Shown: positions 24,533 through 33,245 of the stretch, one piece after another | Layout: the number at the start of each line of letters is the position of its first letter | Numbering within the stretch: position 1 is the first letter of the stretch | From: Neorhizobium sp. UBA3556 | GTDB lineage: Bacteria; Pseudomonadota; Alphaproteobacteria; Rhizobiales; Rhizobiaceae | Assembly (NCBI GenBank): GCA_002376235.1 | Contig: DFNX01000016.1 | Location: 1,302,001 to 1,366,000, forward strand | Direction: 5' to 3' | DNA length: 64,000 nt | The notes under the pieces: model-generated | Databases searched by the model: none | The model's input: the letters and a program-made list of their open reading frames with translations, nothing else | Told to the model about the DNA's origin: nothing | Program-made: the position numbers and the translations under genes

Positions 24533-25640
24533 AACCGAGCACCTCCGTGGAAAGGCCGGTTTCGGCATAGAAGCGATTGGCCCGCTCGATAACCGCGGGC
24601 TCGGCGGAATAGGATACGACCAGCGAGCCGAAGGGCTTGCCGCCGATTTCCTCGATACCGCCCGCAAGAATGTTCACGTCCGAACCAAGTTCGGCAACGA
24701 GACGGGCCGTCAACGGCTGGAAAGCGGTCTCACCGAAAAAGACGAGGCGCACCAGAGCGCGATCACCTGCCGAAGGCGAATGCTTGATGCCTGTCCGCAG
24801 CCATTCGGGCAGCGCCAGCGACGACGCAAGCAGCGTCCGCGTCGTGTCGTGTTTCGGGCTGGCATAGACGTCAAACACACGGCCCGATTCGACGATCAAC
24901 CCCTTGTCGATCACCGCAACATCGGTCGCGATCGTCTTCACCACTTCCATCTCGTGGGTGATGAGGAGTACCGTCAGGCCAAGCTCGGCATTGATACGCT
25001 TCAGGAGCTCAAGGATAGACTGCGTCGTTTCTGGGTCGAGCGCCGAGGTTGCTTCGTCGGAAAGCAGCAGCTTCGGATCGGTCGCAAGCGCACGGGCAAT
25101 ACCCACGCGTTGCTTCTGGCCGCCCGAGAGTTCGGAAGGATAGCTGTGGGCCTTGTCGCCAAGTCCGACGAGATCGAGCAACGGCCCGACCTTGGCCTTG
25201 ATCGTCTTTGCGTCGACGCCGGCGATTTCCAGCGGAAGAGCAACATTGTCAAAGGCCGTTCGCGACGACAGGAGGTTGAAGTGCTGGAAGATCATGCCGA
25301 TCTGGCGGCGCAGATCCCGCAGGGCAGATTCGGGCAGACCGCCGACTTCCGTACCATCGACGATGACCTTGCCGGATGTCGGCTTTTCAAGCCCGTTGAC
25401 CAGGCGAATGAGCGTCGACTTGCCGGCGCCCGAACGGCCGATGATGCCGGTGATCGCACCGTGGGCAACGGTGAAATCGATTCCGTCAAGGGCCGTGAAG
25501 GCGGGCTGGCCGCCCGTACCGCCGAAGCGCTTCGTTACGCCCTCGAAGGAAACCATTGGGGTGCCGGAAGGCTCTCCCTGGCCGGTTCCCCCCGCTTGGG
25601 CGGACGGCGCGACACCTGTCGCGGCATGCTGGATGGTCAT
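24522..25640 (-). CDS. metN: Methionine ABC transporter ATP-binding protein MetN
   Basis: A 372-residue ATPase. Walker A GRSGAGKST, signature LSGGQKQRVGIARAL, Walker B LLLSDEATSALD, switch His in LLITHEMEVV, and the C-terminal NIL/ACT-like regulatory domain (GGIEEIGGKPFGSLVVSY) that mediates methionine trans-inhibition. The first 27 residues are a low-complexity Gly/Ala-rich extension; an internal ATG before VSFEGVTKRFG is an alternative start. It is the first gene of the operon. The roughly 250-bp 5' region shows no SAM-II-type riboswitch that I can recognise. Confidence 0.92.
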   Translation of the reverse strand: MTIQHAATGVAPSAQAGGTGQGEPSGTPMVSFEGVTKRFGGTGGQPAFTALDGIDFTVAHGAITGIIGRSGAGKSTLIRLVNGLEKPTSGKVIVDGTEVGGLPESALRDLRRQIGMIFQHFNLLSSRTAFDNVALPLEIAGVDAKTIKAKVGPLLDLVGLGDKAHSYPSELSGGQKQRVGIARALATDPKLLLSDEATSALDPETTQSILELLKRINAELGLTVLLITHEMEVVKTIATDVAVIDKGLIVESGRVFDVYASPKHDTTRTLLASSLALPEWLRTGIKHSPSAGDRALVRLVFFGETAFQPLTARLVAELGSDVNILAGGIEEIGGKPFGSLVVSYSAEPAVIERANRFYAETGLSTEVLGYVA

Positions 25641-25756
25641 TTGAAACTCACGAGTTAAGTCAGGTCATAATAACGGCGAGAATGCCGCTCGATCACGCGC
25701 CCAGACGGCACATTCGATGACAGGTGACTTTCCGGAGCATTCGATCGGCTTTCTCT

Positions 25757-25778
25757 CAAAAAAGGCCTAGCAGCCTTG
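25757..25778 (-). terminator. Short terminator after the beta-glucosidase gene
   Basis: On the minus strand AAGGC-TGCTAG-GCCTT is followed by TTTT. The stem is short, and it lies about 110 bp beyond the beta-glucosidase stop and about 120 bp before metN. Confidence 0.5.
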
Positions 25779-25806
25779 TTGGTGGCAGATCAATGCCCCG
25801 ACCCCA

Positions 25807-25821
25807 CCCTAATTCCTAGGG
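25807..25821. promoter_or_regulatory. Inverted repeat between beta-glucosidase and metN, unknown
   Basis: CCCTAATTCCTAGGG has 5-bp perfect arms around a 5-nt centre. It is about 167 bp upstream of metN and could be an operator. No regulator is assigned. Confidence 0.25.
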
Positions 25822-25888
25822 ATGAAATTTCAATTATTCGCGAGCAAGCGAAAAACTCTTCCTAAGTCCCTCTTGGGGTTGGCTTTTG

Positions 25889-27262
25889 TCAAACCGCTCG
25901 ATGATTTCCGCCAGGAAACTGCGACGCCAGTTCACGATACCATTTTCCGCTCTTTTTGATCGTCCGTTCCTGGGTCTCATAATCGACGTAAACAAGGCCG
26001 AACCGCATGCGGTAACCTTCCGCCCATTCGAAATTGTCCATCAGGCTCCAGGCGAAATAGCCCTTCACCGGATAACCATCCGAAACCAGATCGGCCACGA
26101 CCGAGAGATGCTCGACATAATAGTCCAGCCGCGGCTGGTCATCGATCTCGCCATTCTGCGGCCCGGTATTGTAGGCGGCACCGTTCTCGGTCACGTAGCA
26201 ATCGGGCAGTTCGTAACGGCGGTAGAGATCCTCCACCAGCGACTTCATCGCCGGCGCGTAGATTTCCCAGCCGATATCCGTCACGCCCTTGCCGACTGCG
26301 GGTGCCCCCTGCGTGGCGGGATAGATGGCCCCTTCCGACGGATCATTCACCACGCGCATCGGCGTGTAATAATTCAGCCCCCACCAGTCGAGCTTCTGGC
26401 TGATGATCGAAAGATCGTTCTCTTCGATCTTGGGCATTTTTCCGCCCAAAGCTTCAATCAGCGAAGGCGGATATTCTCCCTTGAACACTGGGCCGAAAAA
26501 GGCGCCGTTGTGGAAATCGAAGGCCCGCTCCGCTGCAGCCTTGTCCTCGGCACTTTCGGAGCCCGGAATGACGGAATGGGCGTTCAGCACCAGACCGACC
26601 GGCACATTCGGCGTCACATGCCGGATGGCTTCGACAGCAAGGCCATGCGCGAGATTTGTCGTGTGCATGGCCGCAAGCGCTGCCTCCATGTTGCGCTCGC
26701 CCGGCGCATGGACACCATAAAGATGCGAAAGCCAGACGGAGCACCAAGGCTCATTGAACGTTGCCACCGCATCCAGCCGGTCGCCGAGCCGCGCCATGAC
26801 CACTTTCGCATAACGCTGGAACGCGTATGCCGTTGAACGGGCAGCCCATCCGCCGTCGCCCATCAGGGTCAGCGGCAGGTCCCAGTGATAGAGCGTTGCA
26901 TAGGTCTTGATACCGCGCGCCTTGCAGCCGTCGATCAGGCGATCGTAGAAATCCAGCCCCTTTTCATTGATCCGCCCGGTCCCTTCGGGAATGATCCGCG
27001 GCCATGCAATCGAGAAGCGGTAAGCTTCGACCCCCATTTCCTTGATGAGGTCGAGATCTTCTTCGAGGCGATGGTAGTGGTCACAGGCGATATCGCCGTT
27101 GTCGCGATTGAACACCCGCCCCGGCATGTTGGAGAACGCATCCCATATCGACGGTTTGCGACCGTCGACCTTGGTCGCACCTTCTATCTGAAAGGCGGCA
27201 GTTGCCACGCCGAAGAGAAAGTCACCGGGAAAACGCGCCGCGAAAATCTTCGGATCGGTCAT
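25889..27262 (-). CDS. Family 1 glycoside hydrolase, beta-glucosidase
   Basis: A 457-residue GH1 enzyme, a TIM barrel with the acid/base Glu in TFNEPW at about 171 and the nucleophile Glu in YVTENG at about 357. The N-terminal FPGDFLFGVATAAFQIEGA is diagnostic. No signal peptide, so it acts on imported cellobiose-like glycosides in the cytoplasm and releases glucose. It is monocistronic, with 450 bp of regulatory DNA upstream shared with the divergent dehydrogenase operon. Confidence 0.92.
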   Translation of the reverse strand: MTDPKIFAARFPGDFLFGVATAAFQIEGATKVDGRKPSIWDAFSNMPGRVFNRDNGDIACDHYHRLEEDLDLIKEMGVEAYRFSIAWPRIIPEGTGRINEKGLDFYDRLIDGCKARGIKTYATLYHWDLPLTLMGDGGWAARSTAYAFQRYAKVVMARLGDRLDAVATFNEPWCSVWLSHLYGVHAPGERNMEAALAAMHTTNLAHGLAVEAIRHVTPNVPVGLVLNAHSVIPGSESAEDKAAAERAFDFHNGAFFGPVFKGEYPPSLIEALGGKMPKIEENDLSIISQKLDWWGLNYYTPMRVVNDPSEGAIYPATQGAPAVGKGVTDIGWEIYAPAMKSLVEDLYRRYELPDCYVTENGAAYNTGPQNGEIDDQPRLDYYVEHLSVVADLVSDGYPVKGYFAWSLMDNFEWAEGYRMRFGLVYVDYETQERTIKKSGKWYRELASQFPGGNHRAV

Positions 27263-27715
27263 GAGCAGGCTGTCCTCTTTGTGATGGCGCGTCGGATGAC
27301 GAAAATCAGAACTCCCGTCCCGATCTCGCCGACCTCAATAACAGATATTGCGGCGCTTTGCAGGGGCAACGATGCCGCGCAAAGAGACCTGCACCGACAG
27401 CCGCAGGTGGCTCACCTTAACCCTCTCAAACCCCGAATACGCCAGACAAGACACACGCAAAGATAGATAATTGCCCACTAAAATGAGTTACAAATTCCAA
27501 AATGCAATCAAAATGACATACAATTTTAGCGATTAATATTCATATATAGAAAAACATTCTCAATTCCGGCAAAAATCGGGCAAAGTTTAGCCTTTCGATC
27601 CTTGATGCACCCCGCCTGCGGCGATAGAGCGCAGGTGTCATAGTGACGCCCTCCCGTCTCGGAGGCCGCGCTTGGATTTCAATGGCTGACCCCCTCAGCC
27701 ACGAAGGAGCTAACA
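27263..27715. promoter_or_regulatory. Divergent intergenic region with AT-rich direct repeats
   Basis: This 453-bp stretch between the beta-glucosidase and dehydrogenase operons holds no convincing gene. An AT-rich block (about 27470-27600) contains two direct repeats, AAAATGAGTTACAAATT at 27480-27496 and AAAATGACATACAATTT at 27510-27526. They are 14/17 identical and 30 bp apart, three helical turns. They look like tandem operator half-sites for one or both operons; no regulator gene lies adjacent. Confidence 0.4.
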
Positions 27716-28420
27716 ATGAGAGATATTCCGGGCCTGCCGTCCCGCCGAGGCTTTTTGAAAGCCTCGGCAGCGAGCGCAGCCATTGCAGGCATTGCGGCGG
27801 TTCCCGCCAAGGCCGAACAGAAGCCCGAACCGGTGGCCCTCACCGAATACAAACCGGACTGTCTTAAGCCCACGGAGTGGGCCTTCGTCATGGCAGCGGT
27901 AGCAAGACTGATCCCGTCGGAAGGCGATGGCCCAGGCGCAATCGAAACGCGCGTCCCGGTCTTTATCGACAAGCAGCTCGCCGGCGATTACGGCAAGGCT
28001 TCCGACTGGTACATGATGGGCCCGCACGATGCGTCGGCCGATCCGCTGCGCGGCTGGCAGACACCGCTCAATCCGCTGGAAATCTACCAGCAGGCCATCC
28101 CGGTTTTCGATGACTGGTGCAAGGCCACCCACGGCAAGATCTTTGCCGAACTGGATGCGGAGACCCAGGACAAGGCGCTGACCTCGCTCCAGAAGGACGA
28201 GATGAAGATCAAGCCTGAACTGCGCGAATTCTTCACCATCCTGCTCGCCAACACCAAGGAAGGCTATTTCGCCGACCCGATGTATGGCGGCAATCACGGC
28301 ATGGCAGCCTGGAAATACATCGGCTTCCCCGGTGCCCGCGGCTCCTACAAGGAGTGGGTCGGCAAGCATAACGTCAAGTATCCGCTTGGCCCTGTCTCGA
28401 TCTCCGGCGAAAGGGGTTAA
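27716..28420 (+). CDS. Gluconate 2-dehydrogenase subunit 3 family protein (Tat-exported small subunit)
   Basis: A 234-residue protein with a Tat signal, RRGFLKASAASAAIAG, followed by the subunit-3 domain (EWAFVMAAVARLIPSEGDGPGA, then FFTILLANTKEGYFADPMYGGNHGMAAWKYIGFPG). In this enzyme type the small subunit carries the Tat signal for the folded flavoprotein, which has none of its own, and acts as a chaperone. A strong GAAGGAG precedes the ATG. It is the first gene of a three-gene operon (small subunit, flavoprotein, triheme cytochrome), with 5 bp to the next gene. Confidence 0.88.
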   Translation: MRDIPGLPSRRGFLKASAASAAIAGIAAVPAKAEQKPEPVALTEYKPDCLKPTEWAFVMAAVARLIPSEGDGPGAIETRVPVFIDKQLAGDYGKASDWYMMGPHDASADPLRGWQTPLNPLEIYQQAIPVFDDWCKATHGKIFAELDAETQDKALTSLQKDEMKIKPELREFFTILLANTKEGYFADPMYGGNHGMAAWKYIGFPGARGSYKEWVGKHNVKYPLGPVSISGERG

Positions 28421-28425
28421 GCATC

Positions 28426-30195
28426 ATGGCACGTACAGAAAAGAAGAAGGACGTCGTCCTGGTCGGCTTCGGCTGGACCGGTGCGATCATGGGTATCGAA
28501 CTGGCGCAGGAAGGTCTTGAAATCCTGGCGCTGGAACGCGGTCACGATCAGGACACCGTTCCTGACTTCCAGTACCCGAACATGATCGACGAGCTGAAAT
28601 ACGGCATTCGTTACGGCATGATGGAAAAGCCGGCCAACACGACCGTCTCCATCCGCCGCTCGCTCGAAGAAAACGCCCTGCCTTACCGCAGCCTCGGCAG
28701 CTTCCTGCTCGGCACAGGCGTCGGTGGCGCCGGCACCCACTGGAACGGTCTCAACTGGCGTCCGCAGCTGTCGGAATATCGCCTGAAGTCGTATACCGAA
28801 GAAAAGTTCGGCGCCGACATCATCCCGGACGGCATGACCATCCAGGACTATCCGATGTCCTACGAGGAGCTCGAACCGCATTTCGACCGCTTCGAAAAGG
28901 TCGCCGGCATTTCCGGTCAGGCGGGCAATGTCAACGGCAAGATCATCGAGGGCGGCAACCCGTTCGAGGCACCGCGTTCGAACGATTATCCGATGCCGCC
29001 GATGCCCTCGACCTGGGACGGCGTCAAGTTCCGCGACGCAGCCAAGGCTGCCGGCTGTCATCCGTTCCCATCCCCGGGCGGCATCGCCTCCAAGGCCTAT
29101 ACGAACGAATACAACATGCAGATGGGCCCGTGTAACCACTGTGGTTTCTGCGAGCGTTACGGCTGCTACAACTATTCGAAATCCTCGCCGCAGACGGCCA
29201 TCATCGATGCCCTCAAGCGCAAAAAGAATTTCGAATACCGCGTCAACGCCGAAGTGCTGCGTGTCGAAATGGCCCCGGATCGCAAGACCGCGACCGGCGT
29301 CACCTATTTCGACCACAAGACCGGCGAGGAAGTCTTCCAGCCGGCCGATCTGGTGATCCTGTCCGCATTTGCACTGAACAACGTTCACCTGATGCTGCTT
29401 TCGGGCATCGGCCAGCCTTACGACCCCAACACCGGTGAAGGTGTCGTCGGCCGTAACTATGCCTATCAGATGCTCGGCGGCTACACGATGTTCTTCAAGG
29501 ACGAGAACTTCAACCCGTTCATCGGCACGGGCGCCAACGGCTACTGCATCGACGATTTCGGCATCGACAATATCGATTTCCGCAAGGAAGGCTTTATCGG
29601 CGGCGCCTACTGGCGTGCAGGCCAGACGAACGGCCAGCCGGGTCGCAGCATGCCGCTTCCCGCTGGCACGCCGTCCTGGGGCGCAGGCTGGAAGAAGGGC
29701 GTCGGCGAATGGTATGGCCACGCCATGTCGATCGGCGCGCACGGCTCGCTGATGTCGTACCGCGACAACTTTCTCGACCTCGATCCGACCTACAAGGATC
29801 GTCATGGCCGTCCGTTGATGCGCATGACCTTCAACTGGAAGGAAAACGACATCAAGATGATCAACTTCATGAAGTCGAAGATGGAGCCGATCGTCAAGTC
29901 GATGAACCCGGACGTGATGCAGGGCTCGTTCAAGAAAGAAGGCGCCATGTACGACGTGCGTCCTTACCAGACGACCCACAATACCGGCGGCACCGTGACC
30001 GGCGACGATCCGAAGACCTCGGTTCTCAACCGTTACCTGCAGTCGTGGGACGCCCATAACGTGTTTGTTCTGGGTGCGAACGTCTTCCCGCAGAACACGC
30101 AGTACAACCCGACCGGCATGGTCGGCGCGCTGGCTTACTGGGCGGCAGAACACATCCGCAAGGATTACCTGCCCAACCCGCGGCCGCTGGTGTGA
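28426..30195 (+). CDS. GMC-family FAD-dependent dehydrogenase large subunit (gluconate/sugar dehydrogenase type)
   Basis: A 589-residue flavoprotein. The FAD-binding motif VGFGWTGAIMGIELA is close to the N-terminus, GMC motifs follow (GTGVGGAGTHWNGLNWR), and the C-terminal HNTGGTVTG and NPTGMVGALAYWAAEHI hold the catalytic His region. A Cys cluster, CNHCGFCERYGC at about 236-247, matches the position of the 3Fe-4S ligands known in bacterial FAD glucose dehydrogenase. Lacking a signal peptide, it is presumably exported with the small subunit. It oxidises a sugar or sugar acid in the periplasm and passes electrons to the cytochrome subunit; gluconate, 2-ketogluconate or glucose remain possible substrates. 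Confidence 0.88.
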   Translation: MARTEKKKDVVLVGFGWTGAIMGIELAQEGLEILALERGHDQDTVPDFQYPNMIDELKYGIRYGMMEKPANTTVSIRRSLEENALPYRSLGSFLLGTGVGGAGTHWNGLNWRPQLSEYRLKSYTEEKFGADIIPDGMTIQDYPMSYEELEPHFDRFEKVAGISGQAGNVNGKIIEGGNPFEAPRSNDYPMPPMPSTWDGVKFRDAAKAAGCHPFPSPGGIASKAYTNEYNMQMGPCNHCGFCERYGCYNYSKSSPQTAIIDALKRKKNFEYRVNAEVLRVEMAPDRKTATGVTYFDHKTGEEVFQPADLVILSAFALNNVHLMLLSGIGQPYDPNTGEGVVGRNYAYQMLGGYTMFFKDENFNPFIGTGANGYCIDDFGIDNIDFRKEGFIGGAYWRAGQTNGQPGRSMPLPAGTPSWGAGWKKGVGEWYGHAMSIGAHGSLMSYRDNFLDLDPTYKDRHGRPLMRMTFNWKENDIKMINFMKSKMEPIVKSMNPDVMQGSFKKEGAMYDVRPYQTTHNTGGTVTGDDPKTSVLNRYLQSWDAHNVFVLGANVFPQNTQYNPTGMVGALAYWAAEHIRKDYLPNPRPLV

Positions 30196-30206
30196 GGAGA
30201 GAAACG

Positions 30207-31529
30207 ATGAAAAAACTCATTCGCGTTCTCGGCGTCCTCGTCGTTCTGGGCGTCATCGCCCTTCTCGCCTTCATCTTCGTGCCGGTGCAGCGCACCGGTC
30301 CGGTCACCCAGCTCGCGGCCGACTTCAAGCCGGCCAAGGGTCAGGGTGAATATGTAATGCGCGCCGGTGACTGCATGGCCTGCCACACCAACGAAGGCGG
30401 CAAGCCTTTTGCGGGCGGCCGTGCCATCCAGAGCCCGATGGGCACGATCTGGACCACCAACATCACGCCCGACAAGGAAACCGGCATCGGCAACTGGTCG
30501 CTCGACGATTTTCGCGCAGCCCTTTACGATGGCGTGACCCCGAACGGCACGCATCTCTACCCGGCCATGCCGTATGAGAACTATCGCAAGCTGACCGAAG
30601 AAGATGTCGTTGCCCTTTACGACTACTTCATGCACGAGGTCGAACCGGTCTCCAACAAGGTCGAAGAGACCAAGCTGGGCTTCCCATTCAACCTGCGCTT
30701 CGGCCTTCGCGCCTGGAACTGGCTGGCCGCAAGCTACCAGCCGGGCTTCAAGCCGGAAGAGGGTCAGGACGAACAGTTCAATCGCGGCAAATATCTGGTT
30801 GAGGGCGCAGCGCACTGCGCTGCCTGCCACAGCCCGCGTACGCCGTTCATGGCGCAGGACGGTATCGACAGCTCGTCGAAGGCTTTCCTCAGCGGCGGCG
30901 AGATCGACGGTTACACCGCACCGGACCTTCGTGGCCCGAACAGCGGCCCGCAGAAGTGGACTACCGAGCAGACCGCAGCCTATCTCGCGACTGCCCGTAA
31001 CGCGCACTCCACGGCGACCGGCGAAATGATGCTCGTTGTGCGTGACTCGACGCAGTACCTGACCAAAGAGGACAATCTGGCGATTGCCGCTTACCTCAAG
31101 AAGATCGGAACTGCGCCGGCAAACAACGCATCGGCTGCCCCTGCGGCACCGGTCGTCACCGAAACCCAAAAGATGCTGACGGAAGCCAAGGCGGACATGC
31201 CGCTCGGCCCCCGCCTCTATCTCGACAATTGCGGTGGCTGCCACTTCGTCACAGGCAAGGGTGCAGGCGAAACCTTCCCTGAACTCGACGGCAATTCGCT
31301 CGTTACGGCAAAATCGTCCAAAGGCCTGATCAGCGTCATCCTCCACGGTGCGGAACTGCCGACGACGGCCTACCGCCCGATGAAGCTGCGTATGCAGGGT
31401 TACGAAAACCGTCTCTCGGACGATGAAGTCGCAGCCCTTGCCACCTTCCTGCGCGAAGGCTGGACCAACAAGGCACCGGCTGTTTCGGCAGCCGAGGTCA
31501 AGGCTGTCCGCGGTTTGGCAACGCACTGA
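30207..31529 (+). CDS. Membrane-anchored triheme cytochrome c subunit of the dehydrogenase
   Basis: A 440-residue protein with an N-terminal hydrophobic helix (IRVLGVLVVLGVIALLAFIF) serving as uncleaved anchor or signal. It has three heme c sites: CMACH at about 56, CAACH at about 203 and CGGCH at about 342. This is the electron-acceptor subunit of FAD-GDH/gluconate dehydrogenase complexes, passing electrons to ubiquinone. ATG 30207 has GAGGAG at good spacing; an in-frame ATG at 30192 would overlap the flavoprotein end. A terminator follows. Confidence 0.9.
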   Translation: MKKLIRVLGVLVVLGVIALLAFIFVPVQRTGPVTQLAADFKPAKGQGEYVMRAGDCMACHTNEGGKPFAGGRAIQSPMGTIWTTNITPDKETGIGNWSLDDFRAALYDGVTPNGTHLYPAMPYENYRKLTEEDVVALYDYFMHEVEPVSNKVEETKLGFPFNLRFGLRAWNWLAASYQPGFKPEEGQDEQFNRGKYLVEGAAHCAACHSPRTPFMAQDGIDSSSKAFLSGGEIDGYTAPDLRGPNSGPQKWTTEQTAAYLATARNAHSTATGEMMLVVRDSTQYLTKEDNLAIAAYLKKIGTAPANNASAAPAAPVVTETQKMLTEAKADMPLGPRLYLDNCGGCHFVTGKGAGETFPELDGNSLVTAKSSKGLISVILHGAELPTTAYRPMKLRMQGYENRLSDDEVAALATFLREGWTNKAPAVSAAEVKAVRGLATH

Positions 31530-31537
31530 CATCATAC

Positions 31538-31567
31538 GGCTCCGCCATCTCCTGATGGCGGAGCCGT
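31538..31567 (+). terminator. Terminator of the dehydrogenase operon
   Basis: A perfect 13-bp stem, CGGCTCCGCCATC / GATGGCGGAGCCG, with a 4-nt loop lies 8 bp after the stop codon and is followed by TTCGCTT. Confidence 0.75.
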
Positions 31568-31777
31568 TCGCTTAAGCAATGACGATCATCCAAGGCTTAT
31601 TTTCCACAGCAACAAAACCGTGGATTGATTAAATGCATGCCGGCTGAGTTGCGGCCACGAACGGTTTAAGATGCATTCACCAATCAGCCGAAAATAAAGT
31701 ACCGGCCTCACCCATATAGGTGATTTATTCACTGTCGATCCCGCCAAATATCATCACAATTCGAGGAATTGAATGGC

Positions 31778-32701
31778 GTGATACTTCGACTACCGAAAAA
31801 TCTTGTCCAGCCCGGCCTTTTTATAGAAACGGTCGAATGCCCGAGCAGTGAATTCTCCCGTCGACGCTTCATGCTTGAAACAGAGGAAGACGTGAGGGCG
31901 ATCCTGCTTTCCTCCGCCGTCGATATTCTCGTCAGCCGGCAGAAGAGCCGCATAGATGCAACGGCTCTCCTTGAACGCGCGCCACCGCACTACGCAAAAC
32001 TCGCCTCCCTCGACAAATCGCCTGCAACCGAGACCGACAAGGCGCTCGATAATGCCATGATGACCATGCGTCACGGGCTGGCAAGCATGGTGTCGGGCAG
32101 AGTCGATATGGAGCAGATCACACAATCGGCGGCCTCGGCACGCAGGGCAGTCGAAGCGGCGCCAGACTTGTTCATGCAGGTCACCCGCCTGAAAACCAAG
32201 GACAAAGGGACATACCTCCACTCCGTTTCCGTTGCCGGCCTGATGGCGCAGATGGCAGTCCTGCTGGAATTCGACGAAGACCTCATCGACGAGATCGGCC
32301 GCGCCGGTATTCTCCATGATCTCGGAAAACTGCTTATACCCAACGCCATTCTCAACAAGCCGGGCGAATTGAACGCCGCCGAAAAACGCATGATCCGCAG
32401 CCACCCCGAGATCGGCTATCGCCACATGAAGAAGCTCGGCGGCGTCTCCAACCTCATCCTCGATGTCTGCCGCCTGCATCACGAAGCTCTCGATGGCAGT
32501 GGTTATCCCCTTGGCCTGAAGGCCGAGCAGATCGGCACGGCCGTTCGCATCTGCACCGTCTGCGATGTGTTCGATGCCCTGACCACCGTGCGTCCTTACA
32601 AGAAGGCTTGGTCCACGTCCGAAGCGCTGACCTGGATGTATGACAAGCCCAATCTCTTCGACCGCAAGCTCGTCCTGCGATTGGGCTCGATGTTCCCCTG
32701 A
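31778..32701 (+). CDS. HD-GYP domain cyclic di-GMP phosphodiesterase
   Basis: A 307-residue protein with a short N-terminal DUF3391-like domain (ILRLPKNLVQPGLFIETVE) and an HD-GYP domain: HSVSVAGLMAQMAV, HDLGKLLIP at about 179, HHEALDGSGYP with intact GYP at about 241, and DVFDALTTVRPYKKA. The metal and GYP residues are present, so c-di-GMP hydrolysis is expected. GAGG at 31763-31766 fits a GTG start at 31778 (11 nt) better than a TTG at 31769 (2 nt). No sensory or membrane region is seen. Confidence 0.85.
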   Translation: MILRLPKNLVQPGLFIETVECPSSEFSRRRFMLETEEDVRAILLSSAVDILVSRQKSRIDATALLERAPPHYAKLASLDKSPATETDKALDNAMMTMRHGLASMVSGRVDMEQITQSAASARRAVEAAPDLFMQVTRLKTKDKGTYLHSVSVAGLMAQMAVLLEFDEDLIDEIGRAGILHDLGKLLIPNAILNKPGELNAAEKRMIRSHPEIGYRHMKKLGGVSNLILDVCRLHHEALDGSGYPLGLKAEQIGTAVRICTVCDVFDALTTVRPYKKAWSTSEALTWMYDKPNLFDRKLVLRLGSMFP

Positions 32702-32804
32702 ACGCGCGCTTGGGGTGGACAACCTTCAATTCACGTGAATTTCAACGGAAGTTGTGTTGCAGCTTTGCGTCTGGCGATGGAAGACGCGTGGCCCCTTTAT
32801 CCAG

Positions 32805-33206
32805 ATGGACAAAATCATGCTGCAGAACCTCGATAGATCCCAGCCCTATTTCCTCAGTCTCCTGCGCGCCGTTTCGGCCCTCGTCCTGTTCAGCTACGGT
32901 ACGCAGAAGATCCTTCATTTTCCCGTTGCCGAAAAAGTGCCTGCAATCGGATCGCTCCCCTGGACCGCAGGCCTTTTCGAGCTGGTGCTCGGCTTCTGCG
33001 TCCTGATCGGATTCAAGACGCGATATGCGGCTTTCGTCCTCTCCGGCCTGATGGCGTTTGCGTACTTCATCGGCCATTTTCCGCGCGGTTTCTATCCGGC
33101 CCAGAATGGTGGCGTCGCCTCCATCCTGTTCTGCTTCATTTTCCTCTACATCTTCGCAGCCGGCCCCGGCCCGGTCAGCGTCGATGCCAAGATGAAGAGC
33201 AAATAA
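32805..33206 (+). CDS. DoxX-family membrane protein
   Basis: A 133-residue protein with four predicted helices. SLLRAVSALVLFSYGTQKILHF, ELVLGFCVLIGFKTRYAAFVLSG and FPRGFYPAQNGG are the typical DoxX pattern. Function is uncertain; DoxX proteins associate with redox or thiol stress. The ATG at 32805 is preferred over an upstream in-frame codon at 32754 because the family begins here. A bidirectional terminator follows. Confidence 0.75.
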   Translation: MDKIMLQNLDRSQPYFLSLLRAVSALVLFSYGTQKILHFPVAEKVPAIGSLPWTAGLFELVLGFCVLIGFKTRYAAFVLSGLMAFAYFIGHFPRGFYPAQNGGVASILFCFIFLYIFAAGPGPVSVDAKMKSK

Positions 33207-33214
33207 GAACGTAG

Positions 33215-33245
33215 AAAAGGCTGAGGGGGAACCTCAGCCTTTTTT
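33215..33245. terminator. Bidirectional intrinsic terminator
   Basis: AAGGCTGAGG / CCTCAGCCTT with loop GGGAA, an A-run on the left and TTTTTT on the right. It separates the convergent DoxX and ABC-F genes and overlaps the ABC-F stop codon. Confidence 0.85.

Noticed and set aside
25641..25888. SAM-II type riboswitch before metN
   Set aside because: The conserved pseudoknot segments of SAM-II were not found; only a short terminator and an unrelated inverted repeat are present.
28417..30153. A 578-codon minus-strand open frame opposite the GMC dehydrogenase gene
   Set aside because: It is the exact antisense of a well-motifed gene, is rich in Arg/His/Val as expected from high third-position GC, and shows no domain.
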